NCBI GenBank assembly: GCA_922989275.2
Contig: OV277864.1
Coordinates: forward strand, 48,855,550-48,919,549
Reading direction: 5' to 3'
Source: Gari tellinella
Lineage: Eukaryota; Mollusca; Bivalvia; Cardiida; Psammobiidae
Length of the DNA stretch: 64,000 nt
The notes under the pieces were generated by a model. The model saw only the letters and a list, made by a program, of their open reading frames with translations, had not been told where the DNA came from and did no database searches. The translations under genes and the position numbers were made by a program. Below are positions 10,419 to 21,225 of this stretch, in pieces. Numbering within the stretch: the stretch's first letter is position 1; each line of letters begins with the position of its first letter.

Positions 10419-10637
10419 TCAACCCTAGCGACGAGCATACTCGTTATTCACAAACAGCATACATTCACACTTGGCATATGCAAACGGTTTAGGTCCTGAT
10501 CAGGAGATCCTCCGATCAGGACCTGTACTGTTCGTCATTTTGAAATATATTGTAAAACTCAAACTTAACACAGTCAAAATTGACCAGACTTTATTAGAAA
10601 CTGAAACTGTCTATTGAAATGTTTAGGGACAAATGAG
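10419..10637 (+). mobile_element. MITE TT-4
   Basis: Left end CCCTAGCGACGAGCATACTC after TCAA; right end AGGGACAAATGAG before TTAA (10638-10641). The hairpin is GGTCCTGATCAGGAG and mirror. Confidence 0.8.
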
Positions 10638-10736
10638 TTAAAAGACATAGATATTATAAAAGTAAAGTGGTAAATAGTTAATCAGACTAATAGCTAGGAT
10701 GTGTGTCTTTAAAACTCTTAATATAAATATACTTAA

Positions 10737-10952
10737 CCCTAGCGATGAGTATACCAATCATTAACCAACAATATACATGTAAAGAGTATACTTGTCCTAT
10801 GCAAACAGTGCATAAAGGAGCCCTCTAATCAGGGGCTTCAATATTTGTCATTTTGCAATGAATTGTAAAAAACAATCTTTAGTACTGAATATAAAGTACC
10901 AGATTATTAAGGAAACTGGATTTATCCAATAGAAGTTTCAGGGCTGAATGAG
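10737..10952 (+). mobile_element. MITE TT-4
   Basis: TTAA at 10733-10736, start CCCTAGCGATGAGTATACC, end GGGCTGAATGAG before TCAA. It lies 100 bp after another TT-4 in the same orientation. One hairpin arm has been lost. Confidence 0.8.
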
Positions 10953-10956
10953 TCAA

Positions 10957-11331
10957 TATATCTATTTACGTATATACTCAGTCAAATGAGCGGTAAGGGA
11001 CCACACTCAAAAGGAAAACAATGAACACTTTGAAATAAAGGTAGCAGCGTAATGCAGAACAAACTTAGAATAGAAAGCATATAAGGATTTCGACCTTAAT
11101 TTTGCAACAAACTTTTCTGAGACCTTCAAAATACTTCAGCGTAACACACGTTTAGTGTTTCAAAAATAAAAAAGGTCACCCAAAAGACCACATAGCATTG
11201 AAATATCGAAATGTAGTATCTGCGCATCAAAGACATAAATAACAAATAATCCCGATGACTCGAGGTCGGTTTGAACGTCGTATCCTATTTTTTCAATTGA
11301 AACTCGACAACTCGGTTTGGATTAACCCTTT
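10957..11331. other. no recognised feature
   Basis: Nothing recognised on either strand. Confidence 0.4.
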
Positions 11332-11335
11332 ACTC

Positions 11336-11566
11336 CACAGTCTTTTTCTGTTTAGAAAGCAGGACAAACCCACTCAAAACAGGTTGAAAGTATATCAGAA
11401 TGACCATTTAGGCACACTCTGCTTTATTTTCAAACAGCTCTAAGCTTCCATCTGCGAGTATAAAGAAAATATTTTTTATGCATATTCATAACTGTATAAA
11501 ATGGATACTTTCTTCAGTGGAGGACTAAATTAAATGCGTAAAAGGGCATATTTATGTAGTAATGGG
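11336..11566 (+). mobile_element. MITE TT-2, diverged
   Basis: TTAA at 11332-11335, start CCCTTTACTCCACAGTC, end GTAGTAATGGG. The H2 hairpin is diverged in both arms. Confidence 0.8.
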
Positions 11567-11804
11567 TGAAACGATGTATCACAAACAGGTCGTAGCAAAG
11601 TAAGACATCGTTTCATGTCGAATATTCATATAACTGCTTACCAACGTGTCGAATGTTCTGCATTTGTGTGATTTCATTAACCAATGATACAGATGAACTA
11701 TCCAGTTTCCATTTAATTATTATCTATTTGCTTCTATATATGACTGCAAAATATTGTAAGTTGACAAACAATGCATTGAAATGAGTGAGTGTCAACAGAT
11801 CAGA
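11567..11804. other. no recognised feature
   Basis: A short inverted pair (AACGATGTAT / ACATCGTTTC) at about 11570-11615 is the only structure seen. Confidence 0.35.
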
Positions 11805-12005
11805 CCCATTTACTGCCATGGCATCATCACATCATCACTTTTAAACACCTGTCGTCTATCAAATTTTAGGCAGATTGACTAAAGAAATATTAAAATGAGT
11901 GTCAAACCGTTTGGACCCTGATCAGACGCCGCATTTCGCGGTGTCTGATTAGGATCCAAACTGTTTACAAATACGTATTGTACTCTGAGTAAGACAGTGA
12001 ATGGG
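11805..12005 (+). mobile_element. MITE TT-1, twin copy 1
   Basis: Starts CCCATTTACTGCCATGGC and ends AGTGAATGGG before TTAA (12006-12009). The hairpin has the unusual apex GCCGCATTTCGCGGT, which is shared with the next copy. Confidence 0.85.
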
Positions 12006-12092
12006 TTAAAAGTTAATAACCTATCTTTATTTACAAAGACTCTTGTGATGAAACATCATGGAAACTATTCTGGCTTACATGATGTCATTTGA

Positions 12093-12287
12093 CCAATTAA
12101 CTGCCATGACATCATCACATCAACACTTTTAAACACTTGTCGTCTATTAAATTTTAGGCAGATTGACTAAAGAAATATCAAAATGAGTGTCAATCCGTTT
12201 GGACCCTGATCAGACGCCGCATTTCGCGGTGTCTGATCAGGATCCAAACTGTTTACAAATAAGTATTGTACTCGGGGTATGATGGGA
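12093..12287 (+). mobile_element. MITE TT-1, twin copy 2
   Basis: Nearly the same sequence as the copy 288 bp upstream, including TTTTAGGCAGATTGACTAAA and the apex GCCGCATTTCGCGGT. The terminal TTAA sites are mutated. Confidence 0.82.
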
Positions 12288-13296
12288 TGAGACTTAATAT
12301 TAAACCATTTCCCTTCTATACTACAAGCTTGAAACTCGGATGAAATTGTTATTTTGTTTGGTGTTTTTAATATACATGTACTAGTACATGTAAATGTATC
12401 CATAGTTTCAAGTCTTGTATGACGTCGATATTATCTGTATCTGGTTTTGGTTTTAAAAACAACCACACATTTAGATTCATGAAACAGGATACTTAAAATG
12501 TTTCATTGAAGTAAACAACTAATTAAAGGGTTTCCGTGAACATTTAAAATCTTCAAACTGACGAATGAAATAAATCTGACATGTTACAAGGTATTTGTAA
12601 AAATGTCATGAAAAGAAGAGCAGGCGTAAAAACAGTTTTTGGAATACAATTTAATACTAGAACTGCAATCAACCCCCAATAGGGTTGATATATTGTTTTC
12701 TTCGTGTCTAAATTATCTGTCGCTTTACGACAAGGATTGAGACGGGGAAAAGATGGAATGAGCTAAAATGTCACAGAGTATTGGATTTTTTCTGATGATA
12801 CCAAGACGCATTATTTGTTTGACACCAAAAGAGAAATAAGAAAAAAAATGCGTAAAAACATTTAATTAAGAAATAGCCTGGTTTCAAAATAAGGCTTAAC
12901 AAGTGAATAAATTAAGAGACATTTCTTCCCGAAGATGTGTCGTTGTGTGCTAAACTCGAGGATTCTAAATGAATTTATTTGAGTTTATTGCGGAAATATA
13001 TTTGATCAAAAATGGAAGTCGAATGCTTATATTTTGGATTCTTAACTTGTTGAACCACGAAACTTCAAAAGTTTTTGTCCACTTTTAATTATTTGTAGTA
13101 TCCTTTAAAATGATTGCGAATTAATACATAGTACATACCCTGATTAGAGGGTACTCTGATCTGGGTCTACATTGTTTGTGTAGGAATTTGTGTACTCATG
13201 CAGAACGCAAAACGTAAACGCACTGGAATAACACGTTGTTTTACGGAAGTTGCCTACACTGTACTAAGGTTTACGTCGTATACTTTGGGCGATTCT
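12288..13296. other. MITE-poor stretch
   Basis: Contains only a short palindrome (ATCAACCCCCAATAGGGTTGAT region, 12668-12690) and a decayed H1-like scrap at 13128-13185 (GTACTCTGATCTGGGTCTAC). Confidence 0.4.
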
Positions 13297-13300
13297 TTAA

Positions 13301-13525
13301 CCCCTTAGTGGCCATCGTCCTACAACGGGACTTAGCCACACCGTGGCGACCATTATCAGATGCCGCATTATGCGGAGTTTGAACAGAGTATACACTGTTT
13401 GCTGATAGGAGTTTCAACATATAAACAAAATGTAAATGAAAATTTAGACAAGGCACCCCATGTATCGAAAAAAGGATAATCATATATAATTAAAAGCCTG
13501 GAAGAATCCACTGGGCGAAAATGGG
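13301..13525 (+). mobile_element. MITE TT-3, TTAA both sides
   Basis: TTAA at 13297-13300 and 13526-13529. The left end CCCCTTAGTGGCCATCGTCC is diverged; the right half (GCTGATAGGAGTTTCAACAT) is typical. The hairpin apex is GCCGCATTATGCGGA. Confidence 0.8.
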
Positions 13526-13529
13526 TTAA

Positions 13530-13892
13530 TAGTTTAGAGCCTGGTCATATGCCGAGTTAATCTTCGTCTGAAATTGATCAAAACCTGCTGCAATTCTCAC
13601 AATTGTATAAAGCATATAACTATTTGGAGGGGAAACAATGACGTGTTTCATCCTGTATGTAGAATTAAAACAGTTGACGTTTTACAGCAATGTACTATGA
13701 CAGCGAATTAAATAAAGTCAAACAAAAACATTATTATTTGTAAAAGAAATAATCCAGTTTAATATAAGTGGTTAAATAGGTCAATTGTTACTGGGAACCT
13801 AATGTATTGTGATGGTTTTAAACCTTAAGTATGCTGAATATTTTGCAAAATATGTCGTCCTCAACCAATCTTATGGGAGTTTCTTCAACCTC
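13530..13892. other. no recognised feature
   Basis: AT-rich sequence. A GAGGGGAAACAATGACG at about 13627 may be a trace of a TA-3 right end. Confidence 0.35.
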
Positions 13893-13896
13893 TTAA

Positions 13897-14141
13897 CCCT
13901 TTACCCCATAACCTATATCTAGATTTGAAGACATGCGACCCCTTAAAGCAGGTTGAAAGTAAAGCAGAATGCGCCTTAGGGCGCATTCTGCATTACTTTC
14001 AATCTGCTTTAAGCTACTACCTGCTAGTAAATAGGTAATATTTCTTATTGTACATGTTCATGACTGTATAAATTTGAACTATTTTCTTTGGCGCATGAAT
14101 AAATTAAATGCGCTAAAAGGCGCTTCTATCAGGTAAAAGGT
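13897..14141 (+). mobile_element. MITE TT-2, intact
   Basis: TTAA at 13893-13896 and 14142-14145, start CCCTTTACCCCATAACC. The H2 hairpin has apex GCGCCTTAGGGCGC. Confidence 0.88.
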
Positions 14142-14158
14142 TAAGAAATCGCAATATT

Positions 14159-14226
14159 GACAAACAGTTTGAACCGAGAAGAGGCATAGAATAACTAGGC
14201 GTCTCATCGGGATCCAAACTGTTTGC
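14159..14226. mobile_element. H1-type hairpin, unassigned MITE remnant
   Basis: CAAACAGTTTGAACCGAGAA and mirror (GGCGTCTCATCGGGATCC). It resembles the copy at 26880-27075, which has the same GTCTCATC stem. Confidence 0.55.
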
Positions 14227-14702
14227 AACAGTTATCAAATTCTTTAATTGCGTTCTCAAGGTAAAATATCTCGAAAACCAGTTAACTTTAATCACATTAC
14301 TTTTCTCTCTATTGGCCGTGTCTTAATGCTTACTTTTTTGTTTAAGAAACTATATTGCACAACTATGTGGCCCAGAATCAAGAATCTTCCATCATTTCTA
14401 ATTTACTTGAATTTTGAAAATTGATATGTTTTTGCTTAAATCGTTTAGTACAGTTTTCAAAAGTGTAGCAATAAAAGTCAGTTAATCACATCGAAAACAC
14501 AAAATGACGTCAAGGGATATGCTCAGTGGTGAATAGTAATGCATGAGATACGATTCAATATAATTAGTTTTTCAATTAAATACATTTCCCATTTCCCAAT
14601 GTGACGCACAGAACCGAAAATCCAATTTAATCTTTTAATGAGAGCAAATTGGTAACGTAAATATTTAAGTCAAGTTATTTAAGACTTTGTTTTAAGGGTC
14701 TT
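14227..14702. other. no recognised feature
   Basis: AT-rich, nothing recognised. Confidence 0.4.
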
Positions 14703-14703
14703 A

Positions 14704-14952
14704 CAGGAAAGAAGACGTTTTCATTTCCCGTTTAAACGCAAAGAAACGCAAACACTTTGCAATAAATGTAGAAAACTTTTAGTTATTAATATAAATTCTA
14801 ACATTATATTTAATCTGAGTGGCAAACAGTTTGGAGCCTGACCAGACGCTGGATAATCCAGCGTCTGGTCTGGCTCCAAACTGTTTGCAAAGTAAATAAT
14901 AGTTTTGGTGTGAGTGCGTCTTTTTGGGGAAATAATAGCATCTTCTCTACTG
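14704..14952 (+). mobile_element. MITE TA-3 with covaried hairpin apex
   Basis: TA at 14702-14703 and 14953-14954; start CAGGAAAGAAGACGTTTTC, end TCTTCTCTACTG. The hairpin at 14822-14887 is almost perfect, but its apex reads GCTGGATAATCCAGC instead of the family's GCCGGGTTACCCGGC, and its stem GACCAGA/TCTGGTC instead of GATCAGA/TCTGATC. All changes are paired. Confidence 0.88.
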
Positions 14953-15003
14953 TAACGATCTTCCAGTTTAACCGCTTAAAGACATAATAATACAAGCTAT
15001 TTT

Positions 15004-15101
15004 TAATTAAGAAATATTGAAATGAGCGTAACGCAGCGTCTGATCAGGGTCCAAACTGTTTGCAAATAACTGTTGTACTCGGGGTAAGGCAGTGAAGGGG
15101 T
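15004..15101 (+). mobile_element. TT-1 right half
   Basis: TTAAGAAATATTGAAATGAG joins directly to the right hairpin arm CGTAACGCAGCGTCTGATC, so the left arm is deleted. Ends CAGTGAAGGGG. Confidence 0.7.
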
Positions 15102-15239
15102 AAAATATAACTCAACTATAACAAAATACGCTCAAAAATAGGAAATTACGGAGTTTTGAAAAATGCGACGATTTATTTTAATCAAAGTGGAAAACGGTCT
15201 TGAGACTAATGATTCACTGGGTTAAGCGACGACTGCCCT

Positions 15240-15329
15240 GTGTTCAAAACAGTTTGCAATGAACGTATAAAGCATATACTTATAGCTTAAACCGTTTATT
15301 GAGGGAAAACAACGTTTTTCTCCACTGAA
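15240..15329 (+). mobile_element. TA-3 right-end fragment
   Basis: CAAAACAGTTTGCAATGAAC through AACGTTTTTCTCCACTG. The left half is absent. Confidence 0.6.
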
Positions 15330-15464
15330 ACAGCTAAATACGGATTAAAATAAGGAGGCAAATTGCTCTTTGAAGAATGGCGCTTTGTTTTCAACACTCT
15401 TTAATCATCTATATATCTGAACACTAATATCGTGTTGGTGATAGCGACTTGATTAAACTAAAAT
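15330..15464. other. no recognised feature
   Basis: Nothing recognised. Confidence 0.3.
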
Positions 15465-15600
15465 CATTGACACCTGAATTTTCAAATGACCAATACCAGT
15501 TTCCTATTAAGTGTAGTCAATTGTTTACTATTTAGGGTATTTTGTGAAAATAAATTACAAAACGGCAAACAATACAAATGGTGATCAAACTCAGTTTTAC
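15465..15600 (-). mobile_element. TT-4, degraded
   Basis: The TT-4 interior is visible (TTTACTATTTAGGGTATTTT, then CAAAACGGCAAACAATAC); the hairpin and far end are lost. Confidence 0.5.
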
Positions 15601-15681
15601 TTTTACCAGGTTCTCTGTTCGTCAATGATGCATTTACGCGGTACTGAAGGAAAACGGGTTAAAAAAACGTCTGTAAGAATA

Positions 15682-15890
15682 CAGTAAAACCTTTCTTTTA
15701 CGACCACAAAATTGTATTTATGAGCTGGTGTTTACGACAGTTGACTGCTGAAAGTATAGTGACAGTAAAACAGAAAGCTCCTTTAGGAACTTTCTGTTTT
15801 ACTTTTACCGTGCTTAAAGCTGTAATCTGTCTTTTATACAACAACTTAGCATTCGTCTCTTGGTCGTAATAGAGAGGTTTTACTTTATTG
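15682..15890. mobile_element. MITE TA-1
   Basis: TA at 15680-15681, start CAGTAAAACCTTTCTTTTAC, right end TCGTAATAGAGAGGTTTTAC with a few extra bases before ATTGTA. H2 hairpin apex AGCTCCTTTAGGAACT. Confidence 0.82.
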
Positions 15891-15892
15891 TA

Positions 15893-17184
15893 CATTGTAT
15901 TTCTAAATTTCCAATTTCGAATTGCCTTGAAACTAAATATATTATAACACATCAATCATGTTATTTTCATAGCAAATGATCAATGAGTACTTGTCCACAA
16001 TTGATTACGGTATAAGGTATTATTCAAGTAAAAGAGACCATAAATACTCTATCATTTAGAAATAGTTTTTCTCAACGTTTAAAATGGTTATTAAACAATC
16101 TGGATTCTGATCTATTATATTAGCAATCTAGTGTATCATGTAACAAGCAACATGTTTATGTTTACGTTACTCAATACAAATGGTTGAATCTTGAATCTAT
16201 CCAGCCACCGAGTTCTGGGCATCGCAAAAGAAACAATTTGTCACTGTAATAATCTATCAGTTAATCTGTAATATGTCGCTGAACAAACTTTGCTGTACAA
16301 TCTCTGTTTTACGACAATATACTCTATTAAGTATTTAAAACAAGTATACCATGGTTATTTTGTGAAGGGCTATTTACGATGAATCGAAAAACAGAACAAA
16401 ACTCATATGCTTATGTACATGTTTTGGCTCTACCGCCATTTCTAAAAGTTGTGTCAAATTAGGAATTAATTTGTCTTATTCAAAGAACACGCTTCGGTAA
16501 AATCTATTTCAATTGAAGACAAACATGGTAAATCTATTACATGTAAATGGTATTGATTTCCCAAAAAGAAATGCATTTAGGCGAAACAGGTATCAACTTT
16601 GAAAAATATAAAGCTCTCAATATCATTACCATGGAACTATTGTTTAAATTTTGTAAAAAAAACTTTTTTTCTGTATTTCTCAAACGTTTCAGCATCAACC
16701 TGTTATTTTCTTTTAATATTTTGAATTGCTTTAGTAATGCTTTTGGCCTGAAAAACAATAAGAAAAAATTGAATATTATAAAATATTGTTTTCAAAGCTA
16801 TTTACAATTTTTCATAGAATTAAACAACAAAACTATTATAAACTATTAAATCAATGTTGTTGATATTCAGAGATTCATATTTTTTAAGTATGGGGTCTGT
16901 TTTGTCCTGATTTAGTCTCCTTATTTAAAAATACTACGATAAACATGAAATGAATAATGAAAAGTAAAATTTCCATTTTTATTTTTATTTGAAACATATT
17001 ATAATTAAGTTTATTCTTTGAATAGGACTAACTTTGAAGAAAATATATAATTTGACACACCTTATCCAAATGGCCATAATGTTTAAAAGTGTACACCAAC
17101 ATATGATTGTTTTTCTGTTACCACTGACAACTATTCAATTAACGACATGATATAACAAGTTGATACTTCGGAAAATGCGCTTAT
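15893..17184. other. very AT-rich, MITE-free stretch
   Basis: No MITE ends or long repeats. Two overlapping opposite-strand frames of 73 and 100 codons (16537-16849) are asparagine/lysine/phenylalanine-rich, as expected of chance frames in AT-rich DNA. I do not call them genes. Confidence 0.45.
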
Positions 17185-17199
17185 TGGTTTAATACAAGC

Positions 17200-17332
17200 T
17201 TAAAGAAAAAAACAACAACTGTAAAGCAAAATGCCCCATACAGAAGCTTTCAACTTTACTTTTATATTGCTATAAGTAGCCATCTTCTTAAAATGCCAAA
17301 CAATTTGTGGTCGTAATAGAGAAATATTACTG
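17200..17332. mobile_element. TA-1, left end missing
   Basis: A diverged H2 hairpin (GTAAAGCAAAATGCCCC ... CAACTTTACTTTTATATTGC) is followed by TTTGTGGTCGTAATAGAGAA and ATTACTG before TA (17333-17334). Confidence 0.65.
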
Positions 17333-17334
17333 TA

Positions 17335-17665
17335 TATATTAGAAAGCCTGAATACACAATACATATTTGATGTAAATGTGTAAAAGAAGTACAAAAAGTG
17401 CAGCATGGCGGTTCAAAACTTATGCACTACATAGGCATGGCGTAACGGCCGTGAACTATATAGACGCGACGTATGAATACATTGAATATTCATGAAAAAT
17501 CCTGGCGTGACGTAAAAGTAAGCTTGCATAACCAAGCATGCCGTTACATGTACCATGGTGGTAGAGGACCATGGTATGACCTGCTATTACCATCTCGAAA
17601 TATCATATATCCTAATAGTTGCCAAACTATATTAAAATTAATTAAGTTATTCTAGCGTCGACATT
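17335..17665. other. no recognised feature
   Basis: The 60-codon frame at 17473-17655 has no known motif. Confidence 0.35.
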
Positions 17666-17669
17666 TTAA

Positions 17670-17873
17670 CCCTTTGCCTGCTGGTCGCGACTTTATTGAT
17701 TTTGCAAATAGTTTAGATTCAGATCAGACACCGCGTAACGCGGTGTCTGATCTGGATCCAAACTGTTTGACACTCTTATTTAGGTTTATTTACTTAAAAA
17801 ATGTATAAATCTAAATTTAACAAATTTTGCAGACGACAATTTCGAAGCAGACAACATCACCGCAGGATAAGGG
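17670..17873 (+). mobile_element. MITE TT-6, intact
   Basis: Starts CCCTTTGCCTGCTGGTCGCG and ends CGCAGGATAAGGG, with TTAA at 17666-17669 and 17874-17877. The hairpin at 17705-17769 has a GACACC/GGTGTC stem pair. The right half reads TTTTGCAGACGACAATTTCG then AAGCAGACAACATC. Confidence 0.9.
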
Positions 17874-18014
17874 TTAAGATTGTAAAGCAAGGATTTTTCT
17901 GAATTCGCTCGAAATATTTTATTGAATGTATATTGCTACGGTTAACATAAATCAATAACTTTTCACTTATTTGTTTGCCGGAAGTAATCAAAGCAGTTTT
18001 CTCTTGCTTTCACT

Positions 18015-18172
18015 CTTTTCCTGCCCTTGAATCATCTGCTCCAAAGTTGTCGTCTGCAATATTTTAATTAGAAAAAACTCTTAAGATTATTTAAAAACAG
18101 TTTGCATTCAGATCAGGATGCAAACTGTTTGCAAATAGCAGAGAATTTGCGATCGGCAAGATCAGGATTAGG
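18015..18172 (-). mobile_element. TT-6, apex-deleted
   Basis: Reverse-oriented TT-6 (CAAAGTTGTCGTCTGCAATA) whose hairpin is cut down to CAGTTTGCATTCAGATCAGG plus mirror. Confidence 0.65.
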
Positions 18173-18522
18173 AATGTATACCACAAAATATTTAATATAA
18201 CCGTATACATTTGAAACGATTACTAAATTTCACACAAACAAAATAGCCAACGAAATAATACAACGCACCTACAACCCTTGTGTTTCTTGTCAGACCGCCA
18301 TGGTCTTCAGACTTCGTGTTAGCTGAAATGGGTTGATTAAGATGAGTGTCTATATAAGCGTATAAATTGCATATGTTATTCAGTTCGTACAGTATTTTCT
18401 CGGAAAACATAGATTCCCAAGGGACGCTCTAGCTGTAATCATGTTTATTATTGATGAAGGCTTTTTGTATGAAGCTGCATGTCAAAGGAAGGCGTCATCT
18501 TGTTAATGGAACGGCGAAAACA
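18173..18522. other. no recognised feature
   Basis: Nothing recognised. Confidence 0.35.
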
Positions 18523-18975
18523 ACACGATATACCATGTGTTAGTGCATATAATGCAACGATACATATAGGCACTTATTAAGTTGATTTAAATTCAGTTGT
18601 AGATAATGTGGATGTTTCGTGTATTGCACTTTACGACCAACTAGAGACCTGTAACATAGCGCCTCTTCCGATGTACATTGTACAATAAAACCTCTCTATT
18701 ACGGACACAAAAAAATAAAACAAGTTGAGTTTATAAAAGACAGGTGAGTGCTTAAAGCAAGGTGACAGTAAAACAGAAAGCTCCTGTTGGAGCTTTCTGT
18801 TTTACTGTCACCTTGCTTTAAGCAGTCACCTGTCAGAAACACCAGTCCTAATAATTAACCCAATTTAGTGGTCGTAATAGAGAGGTTTTATTGTACTGTC
18901 TAGCAACCGGACGACGGAAAACAGAATACTGGTAGTCTCTGGAAAACGGAGGTCATCGGCTTCAAAACCTTATTG
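18523..18975. repeat. duplicated segment, copy A (interrupted by TA-1)
   Basis: 18523-18680 and 18896-18975 match 19593-19760 and 20117-20195. Shared stretches include TACATATAGGCACT and GATGTTTCGTG on the left, and CCGGAC and TCATCGGC on the right. Between them sits a TA-1 MITE in this copy and a TA-2 MITE in the other. Confidence 0.82.
18683..18893. mobile_element. MITE TA-1, intact
   Basis: Starts CAATAAAACCTCTCTATTAC and ends TAGAGAGGTTTTATTG between TA sites (18681-18682, 18894-18895). The H2 hairpin is perfect through AGCTCCTGTTGGAGCT. The duplicated flanks give a matching empty site. Confidence 0.92.
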
Positions 18976-19126
18976 TTTTTTCTACTTGCCCAGTAAATAT
19001 TCAACAAAGATAAATATACATCTATTTTGACAGATGGTTGATAATTGAATGACAAAAGTAATGCGGAAAGCTCCCAAACGACTGTCAATGCAACTTCTTT
19101 TGACTGACTGACTGATTCACCTAACA
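18976..19126. other. unique sequence with H2-like scrap
   Basis: AAAAGTAATGCGGAAAGCTC at about 19053 resembles half an H2 hairpin. Otherwise nothing recognised. Confidence 0.35.
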
Positions 19127-19373
19127 CACTCATTATCACCTGAAACTTCAAATGGACAATTCCAGTTTACAATAAAGGCTGGTCCGTTTTAGACTATTTA
19201 GGTTGTTTTTTTAAATAATATATTGCAAAATGACAAACAGTGAAGTCCCTGTTTAGGGGGTTCCTGCAGGAGCCCTCTAATCAGGGACATCACTGTTTGC
19301 ATTAGATAAGTGTACTCTTCGCAGGTTCACATTTGGTAAAGGACGCATATAAACGTCAATAGGGCTCAATAAG
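19127..19373 (-). mobile_element. MITE TT-4
   Basis: Left end CACTCATTATCACCTGAAAC; right end CAATAGGGCTCAATAAG before TTAA (19374-19377). The hairpin is strong: GTGAAGTCCCTG, GTTCCTGCAGGAGCC, then mirror. Confidence 0.85.
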
Positions 19374-19377
19374 TTAA

Positions 19378-19580
19378 ATGAACAATTCCAGTTTCCAATT
19401 AAGTCTACCAATTCTTAACAATTCAAGGTTGATGTTAACAATATACTGCAAAATGACAAAGAGTGCAGACCCTGGCCAGAGTCTACACTGTTTCCATAGG
19501 ACAAGTATATTCTGCACAGGTACATGTAGATCTATGCTGTTTGTTAATGACGAGTATACCCAACGCTACGGTTGAATGTG
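19378..19580 (-). mobile_element. MITE TT-4, sharing its TTAA with the previous copy
   Basis: It follows TTAA 19374-19377 immediately and ends CGCTACGGTTGAATGTG before TTAA (19581-19584). Its first about 25 bp (CTCATT end) are missing. Confidence 0.75.
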
Positions 19581-19592
19581 TTAATGACAAAC

Positions 19593-20195
19593 CACACGAT
19601 ATGACTTCTGCTGGCGCATACGAAGTAGCAATACAATGTACATATAGGCACTAAAAAGTCTTATTAAGTTTATTTAAATTGAGTTGTACATAATGCGGAT
19701 GTTTCGTGCATTGTACTAAACGAGCATCTAGAGACTAGTAACAGCGCCTCTTTCGACATACTGTGCTCCCTCTCTACAACGACACCCTATAGGAGACACA
19801 GGTTATGTGTGTTGTTCGGAGGGAGTCGTTATAGAGAGGGACAATTAAGACTTTGCTTGCATTTGCAAATAGCTTGAATCAAGACCAGACGCCGCGTAAT
19901 AGATTCAAGCTGTTTGTCACTCGTCATTATAATTATTTATGCTATCACAATTTCCACTTATATGTAACTTTGAGAAAAAAGCAGACGACAATTTTAAGCA
20001 GACGATATTGCAGCATCAAAGCGTTAGACATAATTGTCCTGTTTAGGGAACCGCGGCAAGGGTCGTTGTAAGGAGGCAGTCCTTGTTTGGAAGGCCGTTG
20101 TAAGGAGGGAACGCTGTACATTGTACTATCTGACAACAAGACTCCGGACAACAGCTAGTCGCTGGAAATTGAAGGTTATCGGCCCCAAAACATTT
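19593..20195. repeat. duplicated segment, copy B (interrupted by TA-2)
   Basis: Paralogue of 18523-18975. Removing the TA-2 element restores CATACATTGTACTATCTGAC, the counterpart of GTACATTGTACTGTCTAGC in copy A. Confidence 0.82.
19761..20116 (+). mobile_element. MITE TA-2, hairpin shortened
   Basis: Begins CTGTGCTCCCTCTCTACAAC and ends GGAGGGAACGCTG, TA on both sides (19759-19760, 20117-20118). Part of the right hairpin arm is missing (GCGTAATAGATTCAAGC). Confidence 0.88.
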
Positions 20196-20213
20196 GTTAT
20201 ATTTGCCGCAAAT

Positions 20214-20399
20214 CCCCTTTCATTGCCCTTCTCCAAATACAATCTTTTTTTGCAAACACTCTTGATCCGCGTCAGATGGTGTCTGATCAGGATCCAAACT
20301 GTTTGACACTCAGTTATATATTTCTTAGGTCAAAAGCCTAAAAATCGAGAAATAATAATAGTTGTTTAAAGCAAATAGCGTCATGGCAGCGAAGGCAAC
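20214..20399 (-). mobile_element. TT-1, diverged
   Basis: CCCCTTTCATTGCCC at the left, H1 right arm GTCTGATCAGGATCC, then TTTCTTAGGTCAAAAGCC and ATGGCAGCGAAGG. Confidence 0.7.
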
Positions 20400-20479
20400 T
20401 TTATTAGATGTGTATACCACTAGGTGGTTGATAAATGCATGACAACTTAAACCGCATCGAACGTTCTGCATTACTGTTG

Positions 20480-20692
20480 TGCAGGCGACCACATATATCA
20501 GGTTGAAAGTGATTAGGCAGAATGCGCCCAAAAGCGCACTATGTTTTACTTTCAGACCGCTTTAAAATTGCATTCCATCTACTAGAACAAAAAATATATT
20601 TTCCGGTGCATATCCATGTGTAAAGTGGAACTATTGTCGCCAGTGGAGGGGGTATACACTAAAGGCGAAAAACTGCATTTTTATTTACAAGT
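20480..20692 (+). mobile_element. TT-2, left end missing
   Basis: The H2 hairpin (CAGGTTGAAAGTGATTAGGC, apex GCGCCCAAAAGCGC) is followed by TGTAAAGTGGAACTATTGTC and a decayed right end. Confidence 0.7.
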
Positions 20693-20895
20693 AGGCTACA
20701 AAATATATTTTATCTCTGAATGTGTTTTGGATAAAAAACAACAACTGTTACAACGAAAGCCTAGGATTTCTTTTTTGTTATATAGTGCATTGTTTTATAT
20801 ATCCTGAAAGTCTTGGTATATTGTACACATTTTAATGGTTAATGATATTAAATTTTCGCACGATATTTGTATTCAATATTTTTAATTAGCTTTAA

Positions 20896-21104
20896 CCAAT
20901 TTACTGCATTTACCAACTATACAATGTTTTTTTTGCGAATGTTTAAGATTCTGATCAGACACTGCGCCTGATCAGATTAAAATGTTTGACAATCATTTCA
21001 ATGTTTCTTCAATAGGAATGCCTAAACTTTAAATTTGAGAAAATTTGAGAAAATAAAGCAGGCGACATTTGGTTAAATTCGATGACGTCATTGCAGTGAA
21101 GGGG
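20896..21104 (-). mobile_element. MITE TT-1, TTAA both sides
   Basis: TTAA at 20892-20895 and 21105-21108. The hairpin apex is deleted (GATCAGACACTGCGCCTGAT). The right part keeps GATGACGTCATTGCAGTGAA. Confidence 0.85.
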
Positions 21105-21225
21105 TTAATTAAGCAATATTGTTTCTGTTAAATATTAGACATAACCATAACTCACAGAGCTAATGAACACTGGAACAACCAACAAACATCCTTATTCTCG
21201 TTTGCAGAACCTGAAAACGATATAA

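Noticed and set aside
16547..16849. 100-codon open frame, overlapping a 73-codon frame on the other strand
   Set aside because: Asn/Lys/Phe-rich in very AT-rich DNA, no motif, no splice-site support.
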